Origin: Cloeon dipterum
Lineage: Eukaryota > Arthropoda > Insecta > Ephemeroptera > Baetidae
Direction: 5' to 3'
Length of the DNA stretch: 64,000 nt
Assembly (NCBI RefSeq): GCF_949628265.1
Contig: NC_088789.1
Coordinates: 2,170,001 to 2,234,000 of the forward strand
Numbering within the stretch: the first letter of the stretch is position 1; every line of letters begins with the position of its first letter. The translations under genes were made by a program, and so were the position numbers. The notes under the pieces are model-generated. The model worked only from the letters and a program-made list of their open reading frames with translations. It did not search any database and was not told where the DNA came from. This document shows positions 32,504 to 43,711 of the stretch, piece after piece.

Positions 32504-33601
32504 AATTTTGTGCATTCTGCCATAACAGCAAATAAAATGAACATTGCATTGAAAAAAAGTATAGTTGATTTAAATTGGTAAGAGTTAATTTTCCAATTCT
32601 TCTTTAAATATTACTGCATCCACTACTAATGAATTTAGGGATATTCATTGATTAAGTCGAGTTGCAGTTGATTCTTGAAAATAAGATTATAACAACTTAC
32701 AATTGGAATAATATGAAATTACTAAAATGAAATCTGATTACGAGTCAGGAAAAAACTAAATGAAATTTGCAGGGTATATAGCACAAAAAACGAAGTGGTG
32801 AATTTTAGAGAAGCTTTTTAATCACAATAATAAAGGGCCATTGAAACATTAAAGGTGTAAATTAAATTGGATTCTTAGCGATTTTACTTCAGTCGATAAT
32901 GACGTCTCGTCGCTTTCATGTCAGTTGGTATACGCTGCAAACTTTGAAAAATGTTTTATGTCACAAAAGAGCTTACTTAGCAAAGTCCAGGAAGGTGCTG
33001 TACGTCGACCGTCGGTGTTGCGGGTACCACACTGCCCCGCAAGACACCTGAAGGTGGTTTAGTTGCCACTGCACCCGTAATGCACTAGCAGCCACAGCCG
33101 ATTACAGAGGCAATTCTAACAGTTTGAAAATGACCCAAGATTCGCTTGATGGTAGAAGGCCATGAAAAAATAATTGATCTTTTTTACATTAGTACAAAAT
33201 CGAGATCGTAAAGATCGGATCATTAAAAGAACAGCGCACTAGACGTGACACCTATTACATTATTCCCTGTGCGTACGCGGAGAATCATAATTTAAAAATC
33301 GGCGCGCACTGGCTGTACAAATTATTTTTAATATAAAAAGAAAGAATCCCCGTTTGGGAACAAATATCTTTTCAAATTTCAGTCAATGGCAAATTAACTA
33401 AAACGTACACTTAAACCTTAATTGGTGTGCCCTTATTAAATTAAAAATTAAGTATCGTAAAGCTTTTTAAACCAATATTGATTAAATAAAAAGTTCAAAC
33501 ATATTTTTCTTCGCTCTTATGCCAACCAAAAAGTGCTTTACAATAACATTAAATACATTAATGTATAGGAAAACTAAGCATTTCGTCACCTGTGCTTTCA
33601 G
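32504..33601 (+). other. Gap between ZE20 and ZE21
   Basis: The first 400 bp is the duplicated 3' flank. About 32900-33350 is unrelated to the other units and includes a GC-richer patch near 33000-33110; I cannot identify it. The last part (from about 33490) resembles the sequence upstream of ZE22 (for example CTCTTATGCCAACC). The AGATCTGAG motif is absent before ZE21; instead GTCACCTGTGCTTTCAG is present. Confidence 0.5.
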
Positions 33602-34736
33602 GTGCAAGGAACAGGGCGTCCGAAATTACTTGGAAAAGAAATTTATCAGGATCTTCGATTTTAGGAGTGAACTGAACACGGACGAGAAAAAACCATCGAA
33701 GGTCATCTACCAGTGCTCGCATTGCCAGTTTCGCGATCCATCTTTCGACTTAGTGCGCGCCCACATGCTCAAGGAGCACGATGAAAGACCATTAAACAAA
33801 GACAAACAGGAGCATCCATGCACCGTTTGCGAGCGCAAATTTAGCTCTAAGACAAAGCTGGAGGAACACATGCGCGACCACACTGGTGTGAGACCCTTCC
33901 TCTGCCCCACCTGTGGCAAATCTTTCAAAACCAAAGAATTGCTGAAAAACCACATGAAGACGCACGAGGAGCGCGTCAATTCGTTCACGTGCGAGGTGTG
34001 CGGGAAGCTTTTTCCCATGATTAGTCGCCTGAAGGCTCACAGGAACATCCACTTTCCTGAGTCCCGCACGGAGAAGTGCGATATCTGTGACTTCAGTACC
34101 TACTGCAAATCGAAACTGAAAAATCACATGCGGACGCACACCAGGGAGAAGACGGTGACCTGCCACGAGTGCGGAAAAAGTTTCGTCCATGCTTCCGGTC
34201 TGCACGCTCACAAGCAGAAACACACACCCTTTTCATACAAGTGCAACATTTGCGGTAAGGCTTTCGGTCAAGCCTTCAACCTGCGGATACACATGGCAAT
34301 CCACACAGGCAAGAAGGAATACGAATGTGACATTTGCCACAATTTGTTCGCGCAGAAAAGCACCTTGAGTGAACACCAGTGGAAAAAGCACAACAATCTG
34401 CCAAACAGATGTGGCGAGTGCAATGAGCAGTTTCATCTGAATCTCGAGCTGAAGCAGCACAGGATCACCGTACATCTTAAGAGACAGATCAATGCAATCC
34501 CTGACAGGGTGCCTGTCCACTGCGAAGAATGCGACAGGAGTTTCCTCCACGAGAGGAGCCTCAAGTTTCACATGCTCAAGGCGCACAACAAGGTCAAAGG
34601 CGGTCGAAAAACTCAGAAGTCTCGCAAGCTCATTTGTGACTTCTGCAACAAAGTCTATTCGGCTCCCTATCACCTGAGGAATCACATTAAAAAGCACCTG
34701 CAAGTGGAGAGGAAGAAGAATTTGATCAAATTTTAA
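33602..34736 (+). CDS. ZE21: eleven-finger exon of the tandem block
   Basis: Leader CKEQGVRNYLEKKFIRIFDF then TDEKKPSK, followed by eleven fingers in 377 residues. Fingers two to six are almost identical to ZE20 (CTVCxRKFSSKTKLEEH, CPTCGKSFKTKELLKNH), while fingers seven and eight are closer to ZE18 (CNICGKAFGQAFNLRIH). That mosaic suggests gene conversion or unequal exchange within the block. AATAAA at 34761. Confidence 0.9.
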
Positions 34737-35327
34737 AATGTTGTGCATTCTGCCATAACAAATAAAAAACCGGTGTAAGAGTTAAATTTCAAATTTTTGC
34801 CCTAGTTACTGATGAATTTAGGGATATTCATAGATGAAGTCTACGTCTATAATTGTAGAGTTGCAATTAATTCATGAAAATTAGATTATAATTACCTACA
34901 ATTGGAAGATTATTGGATATGCAGCAGAAGTCAGTTTTAATGAAATAAATCTGATGACGATTCATTAAAAAACTAAATTCAATTTTCAGGGTTAATTGCA
35001 CTTAAAACCAAATGGTGAATTTACGATTATATAGCTCTCTAATCATAGCAATTAAACTTTTAAAAGAAAAAAAATCACTGTTTGTGAACAAATAACTTTT
35101 CAAATATCAGTCTAATGCAAATTAACTTATACCTAAATTTGTGATTACGTGAGGTGAGGCCTTAATAAATTAAAAATTAAGTATCGTAAAGCCTGAAAAA
35201 ATTAAATTTAGTAACAGCCTTAAATAAAAAGTTCAAACATATTTTTCCTCGCTCTCAAGCCAACCATAAAGTGATTTACAAAAATATTCAATAGGCAAAC
35301 TAAGCATTTCCACACCTGTGTTTTCAG
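34737..35327 (+). other. Gap between ZE21 and ZE22
   Basis: Duplicated AT-rich flank (GATGAATTTAGGGATATTCA at about 34811 recurs after ZE18 and ZE20), then sequence resembling the ZE21 upstream region, ending CACACCTGTGTTTTCAG. No coding content. Confidence 0.6.
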
Positions 35328-36450
35328 GTGCGAGGAACAGGGCGCCCGAAATGACTTGGACATGCAACGTATCAGCACCAATAATAATGTGAGGACCGTC
35401 CTGCAAACGGACGCGAAAAAACGATTGAAAGTCTTCTACCAATGCGCGCATTGCCTGTTCCGCCTTCCATCTTTCTCCTTGGTGCGCGCCCACATGGTCA
35501 AGGAGCACAAAGAAAGGCCATTCAACAACGTGGAACAGGAGCATCCATGCACCGATTGCGATCGCAAGTTCAGCACCAAGACAAAGCTGGAGGTCCACAT
35601 GCGCGACCACACCGGTGATAAACCCTTTCTCTGCACCACCTGCGCCAAATCTTTCAAAACAAAAAAGCTGCTGACAAGTCACATGAAGACGCATGAGGAG
35701 CGCGTCAAGTCGTTTACGTGCGAAGTGTGCGGGAAGCTTTTTCACCAATATCATAACCTGATGAATCACAGGGACATCCACTTTCCGGAGTCTCGCACGG
35801 AGAAGTGCGAAGTCTGCGACTTCAGTACCTACAGCAAAACCGGACTGAAAAATCACATGCTGACGCACACCAGGGAGAAGACGGTGAGCTGCAAAGAATG
35901 CGGACAAAGCTTCGTTCGTACTTCTTCTCTTTATATGCACATTAAACAGAAACACCTACCCCCGTCAAGCCAGTGCACCGTCTGTGGAAAGACCTTCGGG
36001 CAAGCCTTCAACCTGCGGAGGCACATGGCGACCCACACAGGCTTTAGGGAATATGAATGTGACATTTGCCACAAATTAAGCACGCAAAAATCCGAACTGA
36101 TCGGACACCAGTGGGGTAAGCACAAGGTTCTGCCGTACAAATGTGGCGAGTGCGACGAGCAGTTTCATCTGAATGTCGAGCTGAAGCAGCACAAGATCAC
36201 CGTGCATCTCAAGAGACAGGTCAATGCAATCCCTGACAGGGTACCTGTCCCCTGCCAGGAATGTGACAGGAGTTTCCTCCACGAAAGGAGCCTCAAGTTT
36301 CACATGCTCAAGGCGCACAACATGGGGGCCAAGGTTAATCGCACCCGAGATAAGCAGTACATTTGCGACATGTGCAATCAGAGCTGCATGTCCAAATTCC
36401 ACTTGATGAAGCACATTGACAAGCACCTGCGCATGCAGGCAAAATGTTGA
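35328..36450 (+). CDS. ZE22: eleven-finger exon of the tandem block, most diverged
   Basis: Leader CEEQGARNDLDMQRISTNNN, then eleven fingers in 373 residues. Finger three is CTTCAKSFKTKKLLTSH. The final finger CDMCNQSCMSKFHLMKH differs from the CDFCNKxYxxPxHLRKH end of its neighbours. The protein ends DKHLRMQAKC. AATAAA at 36506. Confidence 0.88.
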
Positions 36451-36748
36451 AAAAATCTAAAAACCATATGAGATAAAAATTAAATTTGTTGTATGTATTT
36501 CTCTCAATAAAACATCTATTTGAAAAATGTATTTCAACAAAAATTGAAATTTTTCAGACTGATCAATGTTTAAAGTGAAAATTTATTGCTGTCATCGAAA
36601 ATTTGAATTTTTGTATTGTATGACTGAAAATCGTGAGGTTTTAAACGTTGAGAAATCTGTTAAGATAACTTCCACCACTTGCCTAAACACAGCAGTCTCA
36701 TCAAAGTCAAGCACAAGGAGCAAAATGACATGTACCTGATTTAAATTG

Positions 36749-36850
36749 TTCCACGAGATACGCCTAAAGTATCACAAGGTCAAAGCGCACAATAATGAGA
36801 TCATGAAATTAATCGTAGAGCATTTCTTAATAAGACGTATTTCTACCAAA
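36749..36850 (+). pseudogene. Relic of the 3' part of a ZE23-like exon
   Basis: Translation reads FHEIRLKYHKVKAHNNEIMK and then IVEHFLIRR. It matches ZE23 FLHEISLKYHRVKTHNEIL and VIRNKTYICDF, but the CX2C knuckles before and after are missing. At DNA level CACGAGATA...CTAAAGTATCACA and AATAAGACGTATTTCTACC are clearly shared with ZE23 (38355-38455). It is a dead duplicate fragment. Confidence 0.6.
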
Positions 36851-37373
36851 AAATTCCTGCTTTATAGAAATACGGAAAAGTGAAAGAATTCGATATACTT
36901 CAAAGGAAGCTTAAAAAATATCACGAGTTATGATGCAGTTGCAAAATTTATTTTTCAGACTTACTCCTTCTGTACTGACTTGGAAAAGTGCCTTGATAAC
37001 GGTTAATTGAGTTCGGAACTTTTATTAAAAGAATCTAAAAAATTAATCACTGCGGAGTCCAAAATTACTTTATAGAAGGAAATTTCTAACATTCCACGGT
37101 ACCAGTTTCGGCTGCCCTAATTCGTGGCAAAAACTCACTTTTTTGTCTTCACCTGCCAGCAAATCGGTATTTTCAAACAAATTATGAATCCTCAAGTGTG
37201 ACCTTCAATGAAAAAAAATTCATTTTGCAGGATTAGAGGATTTTTGCTTGGATTTTATAGAAATATTGACTTGTTTTGGAGAAATAAACTAAATTTAATT
37301 AAAGAGAGTTAAAAATTGAAGTCTTTTTTATCAAGTACGTGTCTCTCACAAAGAATTCTTGCATTAAAGCACA

Positions 37374-37405
37374 AGGAAGATCTGAACAACGTCCCGTGTT
37401 TTCAG
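37374..37405 (+). promoter_or_regulatory. Conserved pre-acceptor motif before ZE23
   Basis: AGGAAGATCTGAACAACGT then CCCGTGTTTTCAG, a diverged copy of the ZE16/ZE17 site. Confidence 0.45.
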
Positions 37406-38549
37406 GTGGAAGTATCTTGCCTGTGACACGCAGCTGGAAGTGCCAACCTTCCAGTGCCACTTTTGCTGCGAATGGTTCAAACGGAAGAACACCTTTGAAA
37501 AGCACATGCAGGATCACCTGAAGGTTCTCTTTAAGTGCCACATTTGCCATGCTGGATTTTCCTTTCGCGGCTACCTGCACGGCCACCTGCGCAGGGAGCA
37601 CCAGCTGCTCAACCAGATACCGTGCACTATGTGCAGCCGCAAATTCCAAAGCAAAGCCGCGCTGGAAATCCACCTGCGCAGCCACACCGGCGAGAGACCT
37701 TTTATCTGTCCCACCTGCGGAAAAGGGTACATCTCCTTTTACACGCTGAAGGAGCACCAGGTGATCCACAGGGAACGCGTCAATTCGTTCATCTGTGAGG
37801 TGTGCGGCAAGGGATTTGCCAAGAACTCGCAACTGCTGCGTCACAGAAAAATTCACTTCAAGGAGGCCCGCACGGAAAATTGCGAGATCTGCGGCTGGAA
37901 AACCTACTGCAAAACTCTGCTGAAAAGGCACATTGCCACGCACACGGGGGAGAAGACGAAGACTTGCGACGAGTGCGGAAAAAGTTTCGGTCAACAAACC
38001 AGTCTCACTTTGCACAAGATGCACAAACACAATCCACCGTCGAGCAAATGCAACATCTGCGGAAAGGCCTTTGCCCATGCGTTCAACCTACAGCGACACA
38101 TGGCGACCCACACGGGCGCCAGGGACTTCGCTTGCGATATTTGTGGAGATAAATTCTCGCAGAAATCCACCCTGATCCAACACCAGTGGCTGAAGCACAA
38201 TAATCTGCCGTACAAGTGTTGCGAGTGCGACGAGCAGTTCCAGCTGAATTTCGAGCTGAAACATCACACGATCACAGTTCATCGCAACAAACAAATCGCC
38301 TTCCCTGACAAAAAACCCATCCCCTGCAAAGACTGCGACAGGAGTTTCCTCCACGAGATAAGCCTGAAGTATCACAGGGTTAAAACGCATAATGAGATTT
38401 TAAAACGGAAACGTAGAGTAATTCGCAATAAGACGTACATCTGCGACTTTTGCAACAAGAGCTACGTTTCCTCCTTCCACATGAGGAATCACATTGAAAA
38501 GCACCTACGTGAAGGAGTCAAGCGGAAGAGGAAATTTAAAAAATCTTAG
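37406..38549 (+). CDS. ZE23: twelve-finger terminal exon, paralogue of ZE17
   Basis: The segment begins WKYLACDTQLEVPTFQ after the splice (compare WRKS in ZE17), with twelve fingers in 380 residues in the same order as ZE17. Finger six is CEICGWKTYCKTLLKRH. Fingers nine to eleven (CDIC, CCEC, CKDC) instead resemble the tandem block (HQWLKHNNLPYKC). The exon is thus intermediate between ZE17 and ZE18-ZE22 and may reflect the ancestral form. A basic tail (KRKRKFKKS) ends the protein. AATAAA at 38590. Confidence 0.89.
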
Positions 38550-38664
38550 GGTCTTTTATTTTAAAATCCAAACATTTAAGATCATTTGAAATAAAATTAA
38601 AAATCCAAGTGGTAGATTAACCAGTTTAAGAATCTAGTTAAATCAAATGAAGCTATTTTTCATC

Positions 38665-39045
38665 TTAAAGACCGTCTTTGACGAAGTTTCTGAGCACACC
38701 AATCGATTCTTGAGGGTCGAATTAGGTAGAGTGGACATTTTTTCCGACCAAAAGGTCCAGCGCGACGTGCGACCTTTTTTTACCGCCAAAACATTATGAT
38801 TGCGAGAAGTGCGCATGCGTCAGAGCTGGCTGGATCTGACAAAGAAGTCATTCGTACAGGCGGTCTCTCTGCAAGTGCTCAAACCAGCTCTGACGCATGC
38901 GCAATTCTCGCATTCATATTGTTTTGGCGGGAAAAAAAGCTCGCACATCGCGCTGCACTTTTGGTTAGAAAATATCTACTTTACCTATTTCGACCCTCAA
39001 GAATCGATTGGTGGGCTCAGAAACTTCGTCAAAGACGGCCTTTAA
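38665..39045. mobile_element. Palindromic MITE, copy 1 (complete)
   Basis: The two ends (TTAAAGACCGTCTTTGACGA and its complement at 39026-39045) are inverted copies, and the complementarity runs inward through AGTTTCTGAGC, AATCGATTCTTGAGGGTCGA and GCGAGAAGTGCGCATGCG. This leaves a short asymmetric centre (about 38822-38880). It is a 381-bp foldback element with no coding capacity; a 142-codon frame across it is spurious. A second, partial copy is at 45715. Confidence 0.8.
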
Positions 39046-39121
39046 TCTATTTCGAAATCCAAAATTGTCGGACTTATAAATGCAGCTTCCTTGGTGTATT
39101 CCGAGCTGTTTATTTTTCCAA

Positions 39122-39224
39122 AGAGCTTGAGGTGCTTAAGCCCAAGAAGCTCGAGCACATTTGCCAGTTCTGCGGCAGATGGTTTCAGTTCGTTTATACC
39201 CTGAGCCTGCAAATACTTTTGTGA
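39122..39224 (+). pseudogene. Relic of a zinc-finger exon
   Basis: The frame reads LEVLKPKKLEHICQFCGRWF then QFVYTLSLQILL and a stop. A CX2C knuckle with the expected aromatic residue is present, but the helix carries no His pair. The candidate acceptor (CCAAAGAG) is poor and the frame is not in the common phase. It immediately follows the palindromic MITE. Probably the remains of a dead exon; an unrelated chance match cannot be excluded. Confidence 0.4.
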
Positions 39225-39861
39225 AAAAGCGAAATTGAAAAATGTAGACATTTTGAATCGTTTTTTTTATTTTGACATGAAATTGACAAATGGGATTTGT
39301 TGATTTTTCCTTCACTAATAAAAATGAATACTTATTAAAAATATACATTGCATTTTTGTTCTTTAAATTTATGTCCTTTTCATGGTGACAAATTAAAAAC
39401 TTCATATAATACCGTATTTTCTCAATTCTTTCCCTTTAGCTTGGATTAAAACTGTAACAGCTTGAAATGTGCATCACAAGAACACCTTAACTACTTATTT
39501 TTAAATAAAGAATACGCTCTTAAAGCGATAAAAAGGCTCTTTCTATGTTTAGACCCACGCTTGAGGAACCGAAACAGAAATCGAATTTAATGTAAATCAA
39601 TGGATTACACTATTTATTTTGCTTTGAAAGACAAATTAGGTCCGAAAATTGAAATTTAATAATTAACAACTTACATTAGATTAATTCTAATTAAATTTAA
39701 TTAATTTGGAAATTTAATATCTTTCGAAAACCAAAAAGCGCCATGCTCAGACACTGTTAAACTTAATTCAATTGTATCCATAAAAAATGCATGGGTGTAA
39801 TGAAGAGTAAAAATGCAAAGGCCCGTTTGGACAAGGCACTGAGGCGCTGACGTGATTTCAG
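39225..39861 (+). other. Gap before ZE24
   Basis: AT-rich sequence with no coding content or repeat recognised, ending in the ZE24 acceptor GACGTGATTTCAG. The motif ATCTGAG is not conserved here. Confidence 0.55.
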
Positions 39862-40876
39862 GGAGAAACGGAAGCGCGACGAGAAGGCGGTGCGGTGCGA
39901 CGTCTGCCGAGCGAAGCACGCCAACGCGGGCTGTTTGGCGCGGCACATGCTGTGCGAGCACCGCGAGTTCAGCAAGCTCAAGTGCGAGCAGTGCGGCAAG
40001 CGGCTGTGGTGCAGGGGCCACATGCGGCGCCACTGGCGGGCGCACCTGCAGGTGCTCGTGTACAGCCACCCGTGCAGCGAGTGTCCGAAGGCGTTCAAGC
40101 GGCTGCGCAGCCTGCGGCAGCACATCAAGGTGTCGCACCCGGACAAGGCGGAGCCGCGCCGCTGCCGCTTCTGCCTGCTGGCGTTCAGCAGCACCGACAA
40201 GCTCGAGTACCACGAGCGCAAGCACACCGGCGAGCGGCCGTTCGTGTGCGCCACCTGCGGCAACGCCTACATCTCGGACTACGCGCTCAAGCAGCACGAG
40301 CGGCTGCACGACCCTCCCGAGGACGCGTTCACCTGCGAGATCTGCGGCAAGTGCTTCGCCTTCCGCAACTACCTCACGCAGCACCGCAAGATCCACTTCG
40401 CGGAGGCGCGCACCGAGAAGTGCCACCTGTGCGGCTGGAGCACCTACAGCCGCGCCGTGCTCAAGAACCACCTGCTGACGCACTCGGGCGAGAAGAACGT
40501 GACCTGCGAGCAGTGCGGCCGGTCGTTCGCGCACAAGGCGCTGCTGCACGACCACCGGCTGCGCATGCACAGCGACACCAAGCCCAGCCACCTGTGCACC
40601 TACTGCGGCAAGACGTTCGCCACCGGCACCAGCCTGCGCAGGCACATCGCCCTCCACCAGGGGCTGCGCCCGCACGAGTGCACCCTCTGCGGCACCACCT
40701 TCGCGCAGCGCTACACCCTCAGGACGCACCAGTGGCTCGTGCACAAGGTGCTGCCCTACAAGTGTGACAAGTGCGACCAGTCGTTCAAGCTCAAAAACGA
40801 GATGCAGCGGCACAGGGTGCACGCGCACCTCACCGCCGCCGACAAGGGCGACGACACAGACTCGCAGCCAAACTGA
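39862..40876 (+). CDS. ZE24: GC-rich eleven-finger terminal exon
   Basis: Begins EKRKRDEKAVRCDVCRAKHA and carries eleven fingers in 337 residues. Its layout matches ZE9 almost finger for finger (compare ZE9 CEVCGKSFAFGHYLAQHRKTHFAEAR with CEICGKCFAFRNYLTQHRKIHFAEAR, each quoted here only to show the shared run). GC-rich third positions are also shared. ZE9 and ZE24 are thus paralogues 29 kb apart with matching composition. AATAAA at 41155. Confidence 0.88.
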
Positions 40877-42133
40877 AAATTGTTCATCTAGTCGTAATTA
40901 ATTGTAACTAAGCTAGCTGAAAAGAAAATTATCAGCCGTCCTTTGAGTGCGTCTCCGGGCTAAAATATCGCGACTGACTGAGATATGTACTAGCAAAAGA
41001 CTTTCTGGAGGGAGGAGGGAGCCAAAAGAGACGAGACTATGTTAAGGTTAGAAAGAACGGAGTCCAATTCGTGGATTTCATTTTTTTATCGAAGGATTTG
41101 ATAACTAAATCCATCCCCTGATTGTAACAAACTCCCAAATAATATTGTTCTTGAAATAAAGGACACTAAGAAGTAAAACGGAGGAAATTTCAATATGCAA
41201 CAACTGCTATCCCAAACGAACTTTTTTCTATTTTTTTCCTATATTTTGAACTTTTTTCTCACCGTAAAATGTAAAAAATTGTGAAATTTATTTGAGCACG
41301 TGAATATCTGAGTCCAAAAAGCATTGACAAGCACGCTATGGACCTAAAAATAAATAAAAATTTCATTGGTTGACCGTTGCCACTCCTAGGGCCAAATTAA
41401 TTACAAAATGGCGTAGCAGTAAAACTAGATATTTTGCTGAAGGCTGAAAATCATCTACATTTTAAAATCCCAGAAAACATGAATACAAAAAATTTAATCC
41501 ATGGGGTTTTGTGCCCTTAATGGCAGTTTCATTTCATTTAATTATTTTTTCCACGTAAGTCAAGATAATTACAATGTGACTTTAGCAGGGTTCACCAATT
41601 TTGCAAGGCGCAAAAATGCACCACTGGTTTTTGGCGCAAAAATGCAGTTGGAAAACCCCACCAGTTTCGGGGGTTTCCGCATTTTTCCGAATTGAACCCC
41701 AAACAGGTCACATTTCGCGCTAAAAACGATTTCTAGAGTTAGAAAAATTTTCTACAAAAATGCTTGAGTTTCCGAATAATGCGCAAAATTACAGAAAAAA
41801 ACAGTTTTCCAGGAAAATGCAGACTTTTGCGTACCCTGGACCTTTGGAGAGCGTCATTCTTACGTGCCACTACACTAAATAAATACAACTAAACTGTCGC
41901 TAGGAAATAACATTTATTTAGGCCACAAAATTGTTAGTGGAAAAGTACAGAAAAATATTGAAACCGTAGAATCTCAAGATTATTTATCTTAATTTTTTAT
42001 AAACCTAGAGGATTTGTGCTTGGCATCGCAATTAAACAAAAATGCTGCAATTGAAGAGCTTGTTGCGACGGGCAGCTTTCAGTGTGGTTGACGAACAGCG
42101 CAGCCTGATATGACGCGTTTCCTTTGTTGCCAG
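40877..42133 (+). other. Gap between ZE24 and ZE25
   Basis: Contains the ZE24 3' region (AATAAA 41155), AT-rich sequence and one hAT-like MITE (41586-41838). A 64-codon frame at 41501 runs into the MITE and is not a gene. ZE25's acceptor CCTTTGTTGCCAG closes the gap. Confidence 0.55.
41586..41838 (+). mobile_element. Small hAT-like MITE, second family, copy 1
   Basis: Begins CAGGGTTCACCAATTTTGC and ends GCGTACCCTG, a short imperfect inverted repeat. Flanks GACTTTAG and GACCTTTG match at 6 of 8 positions with small shifts. An inverted copy ends at 43619. Distinct inside from the family at 4769. Confidence 0.6.
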
Positions 42134-43025
42134 ATGGGAGGAGCCTGACTGGGACGCGGACGCCGACGACTCGAAAGACGCCGACTACGAGCCCCCGAAG
42201 CTGAAGATGCGTCTGCGGCTGTCCGATATCGGGCCGGGACGCCGTCGGCGCGGCCGCCCACGCATCGCGGAGGTCATCGAGAGCCTCCGGGTGCGGAAGG
42301 TGAGGGCGGAGGACGAGGAGGTGGCGGCGGCGGCGGTGCCGCGGAGGCGCGGCCGCAAGCACTTTTCGCCGCCCGACTGCGTTCTGCAGGCCGAAGCGGA
42401 GGCGGAAGCGGAAGCGGAGGCGGAGGCCGAGCAGCTGCTGCTGGAGCCGAAGCGGCGGCCGGGGCGGCGCTCCAAGCTGGAACTGGCGCGCGACGGGTGG
42501 CACGAGCGGACCTACATGTGCGAGCTGTGCGGCAAGCACCTCAAGAGCAGCAAGTCGCTGGCCAGCCACCGCGAGATCCACTTCGCGCGCCGCTACAACT
42601 GCGAGCTGTGCAAGCGCGCCTTCCACTTCAAGGACACGCTGCGCAAGCACATGAACTCGCACCTCGGGCTGCGCGACTACCAGTGCGAGTACTGCGCCAA
42701 GGCGTTCAAGCTGCACTCGACGCTGCAGGCGCACATCAACGTCGTGCACCTCGGCTCGGTCAAGACGGCCTTCGAGTGCATCGTGTGCAAGAAGAGCTTC
42801 CACAAAAAGGACCATTACGACCGGCACACGCGCACCCACACGGGCGAGCGCCCGTACGCGTGCGAGCTGTGCGAGTGGAAGTTCGCCAACGTGTTCAACC
42901 TGCGCCAGCACAAGATCAGCATCCACAAAGTGATGCCCTTCCCCTGCCAGCACTGTGCCGAGGGCTTCAAGGCAAAAAAACTGCTCGCCGAGCACTGCGT
43001 CGTGGCCCATGCCATCTACATATGA
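42134..43025 (+). CDS. ZE25: six-finger exon with acidic leader and Glu-Ala repeat
   Basis: After the splice the segment reads WEEPDWDADADDSKDADYEP, strongly acidic, then a basic stretch with GRRRRGRPR (AT-hook-like), a second basic run RRRGRKHFSPP, and an (AE)n repeat near codons 85-95. Six fingers occupy the C-terminal 175 residues, with CELCEWKFANVFNLRQHKIS resembling ZE27. The 296-residue segment is GC-rich. The AT-hook-like motifs could add minor-groove contacts; inferred. AATAAA at 43201. Confidence 0.86.
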
Positions 43026-43048
43026 TTCCTGATTGTTACTATATGGAC

Positions 43049-43711
43049 TAGAGCGTATTCCAAGACAGGAAACAAGAAGTCCTGCTTGTTCCTGAAACTA
43101 CGGCAGAACAGGAAAATAGTTTTCGTGAACAGGACTAGACGGAAATTTTGTTTCAAAACAATTAAAATCATTTTACATTTGAAAAACTATTTGATGACAT
43201 AATAAAATTTCAATTTTAACGACGTTTACTTTCTTTCGTGTGCTTAAATGTTTAGCCTAAAAAGTTCTCACAAGTTAACAAAAGCCCTATGGTAGTCATG
43301 GCCTGCAAAAACACGCATTTTTCCGAAAAAAAACACTGCATCGTAAAAAAACTGTTGATTTTTTCCGCATTTGATGCATTTTTTTCGAAATATGAATATT
43401 TTAAATGGATGCTACAGGGCTCACTTTCAAGTGGCTCTCAATTGATGCATCTGTATAATTTTGTCTTCCTTGAAGATTTGGATTATGTTCCACAAAAAGT
43501 TATATTGTTTTTAATGCTAAATTTATAGTTTTGTTGCAGAAAACTTTGGAAAAAGGCTTTTTATATTTTTGCCTAAAAACAATGCTGCATTTTTAGCATT
43601 GCAAAATTGGTGAACCCTGATAGTAGAAGAATTTGAAAAAATAGGAAAAACAGGAATATGACGGAACAGGACAGGACAGGAACAGAAAAACCTTTCTTGA
43701 ATACGCTCTTC
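43049..43711. mobile_element. TIR element with a nested MITE
   Basis: Left end AGAGCGTATTCCAAGACAGG and right end CTTGAATACGCTCT are inverted copies, and the sub-ends are both rich in AGGAACAG-type repeats. The interior contains a separate hAT-like MITE (about 43298-43619), so one element inserted into another. It also includes the ZE25 poly(A) signal region, so it may be an older insertion into the 3' flank or a chance pairing. Confidence 0.5.
43298..43619 (-). mobile_element. Small hAT-like MITE, second family, copy 2 (inverted)
   Basis: Its right end GCAAAATTGGTGAACCCTG is the complement of the start of the element at 41586, and interior AAAAATGC-type stretches are shared. The left end is only loosely defined. 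Together the two copies bracket ZE25 in opposite orientations. Confidence 0.5.

Larger units (their letters stand above)
36451..37405 (+). other. Gap between ZE22 and ZE23 with a relic
   Basis: After the ZE22 poly(A) signal this is AT-rich DNA, with a decayed finger fragment near 36749-36850 (separate entry). The pre-acceptor motif of ZE23 lies at 37374-37405. No start exon seen. Confidence 0.55.

Noticed and set aside
38796..39224. 142-codon frame as a gene
   Set aside because: Most of it translates the palindromic MITE. Only the last 35 codons resemble a finger knuckle, listed as a relic.
41501..41695. 64-codon + strand frame
   Set aside because: Runs into a MITE and has no recognisable domain.
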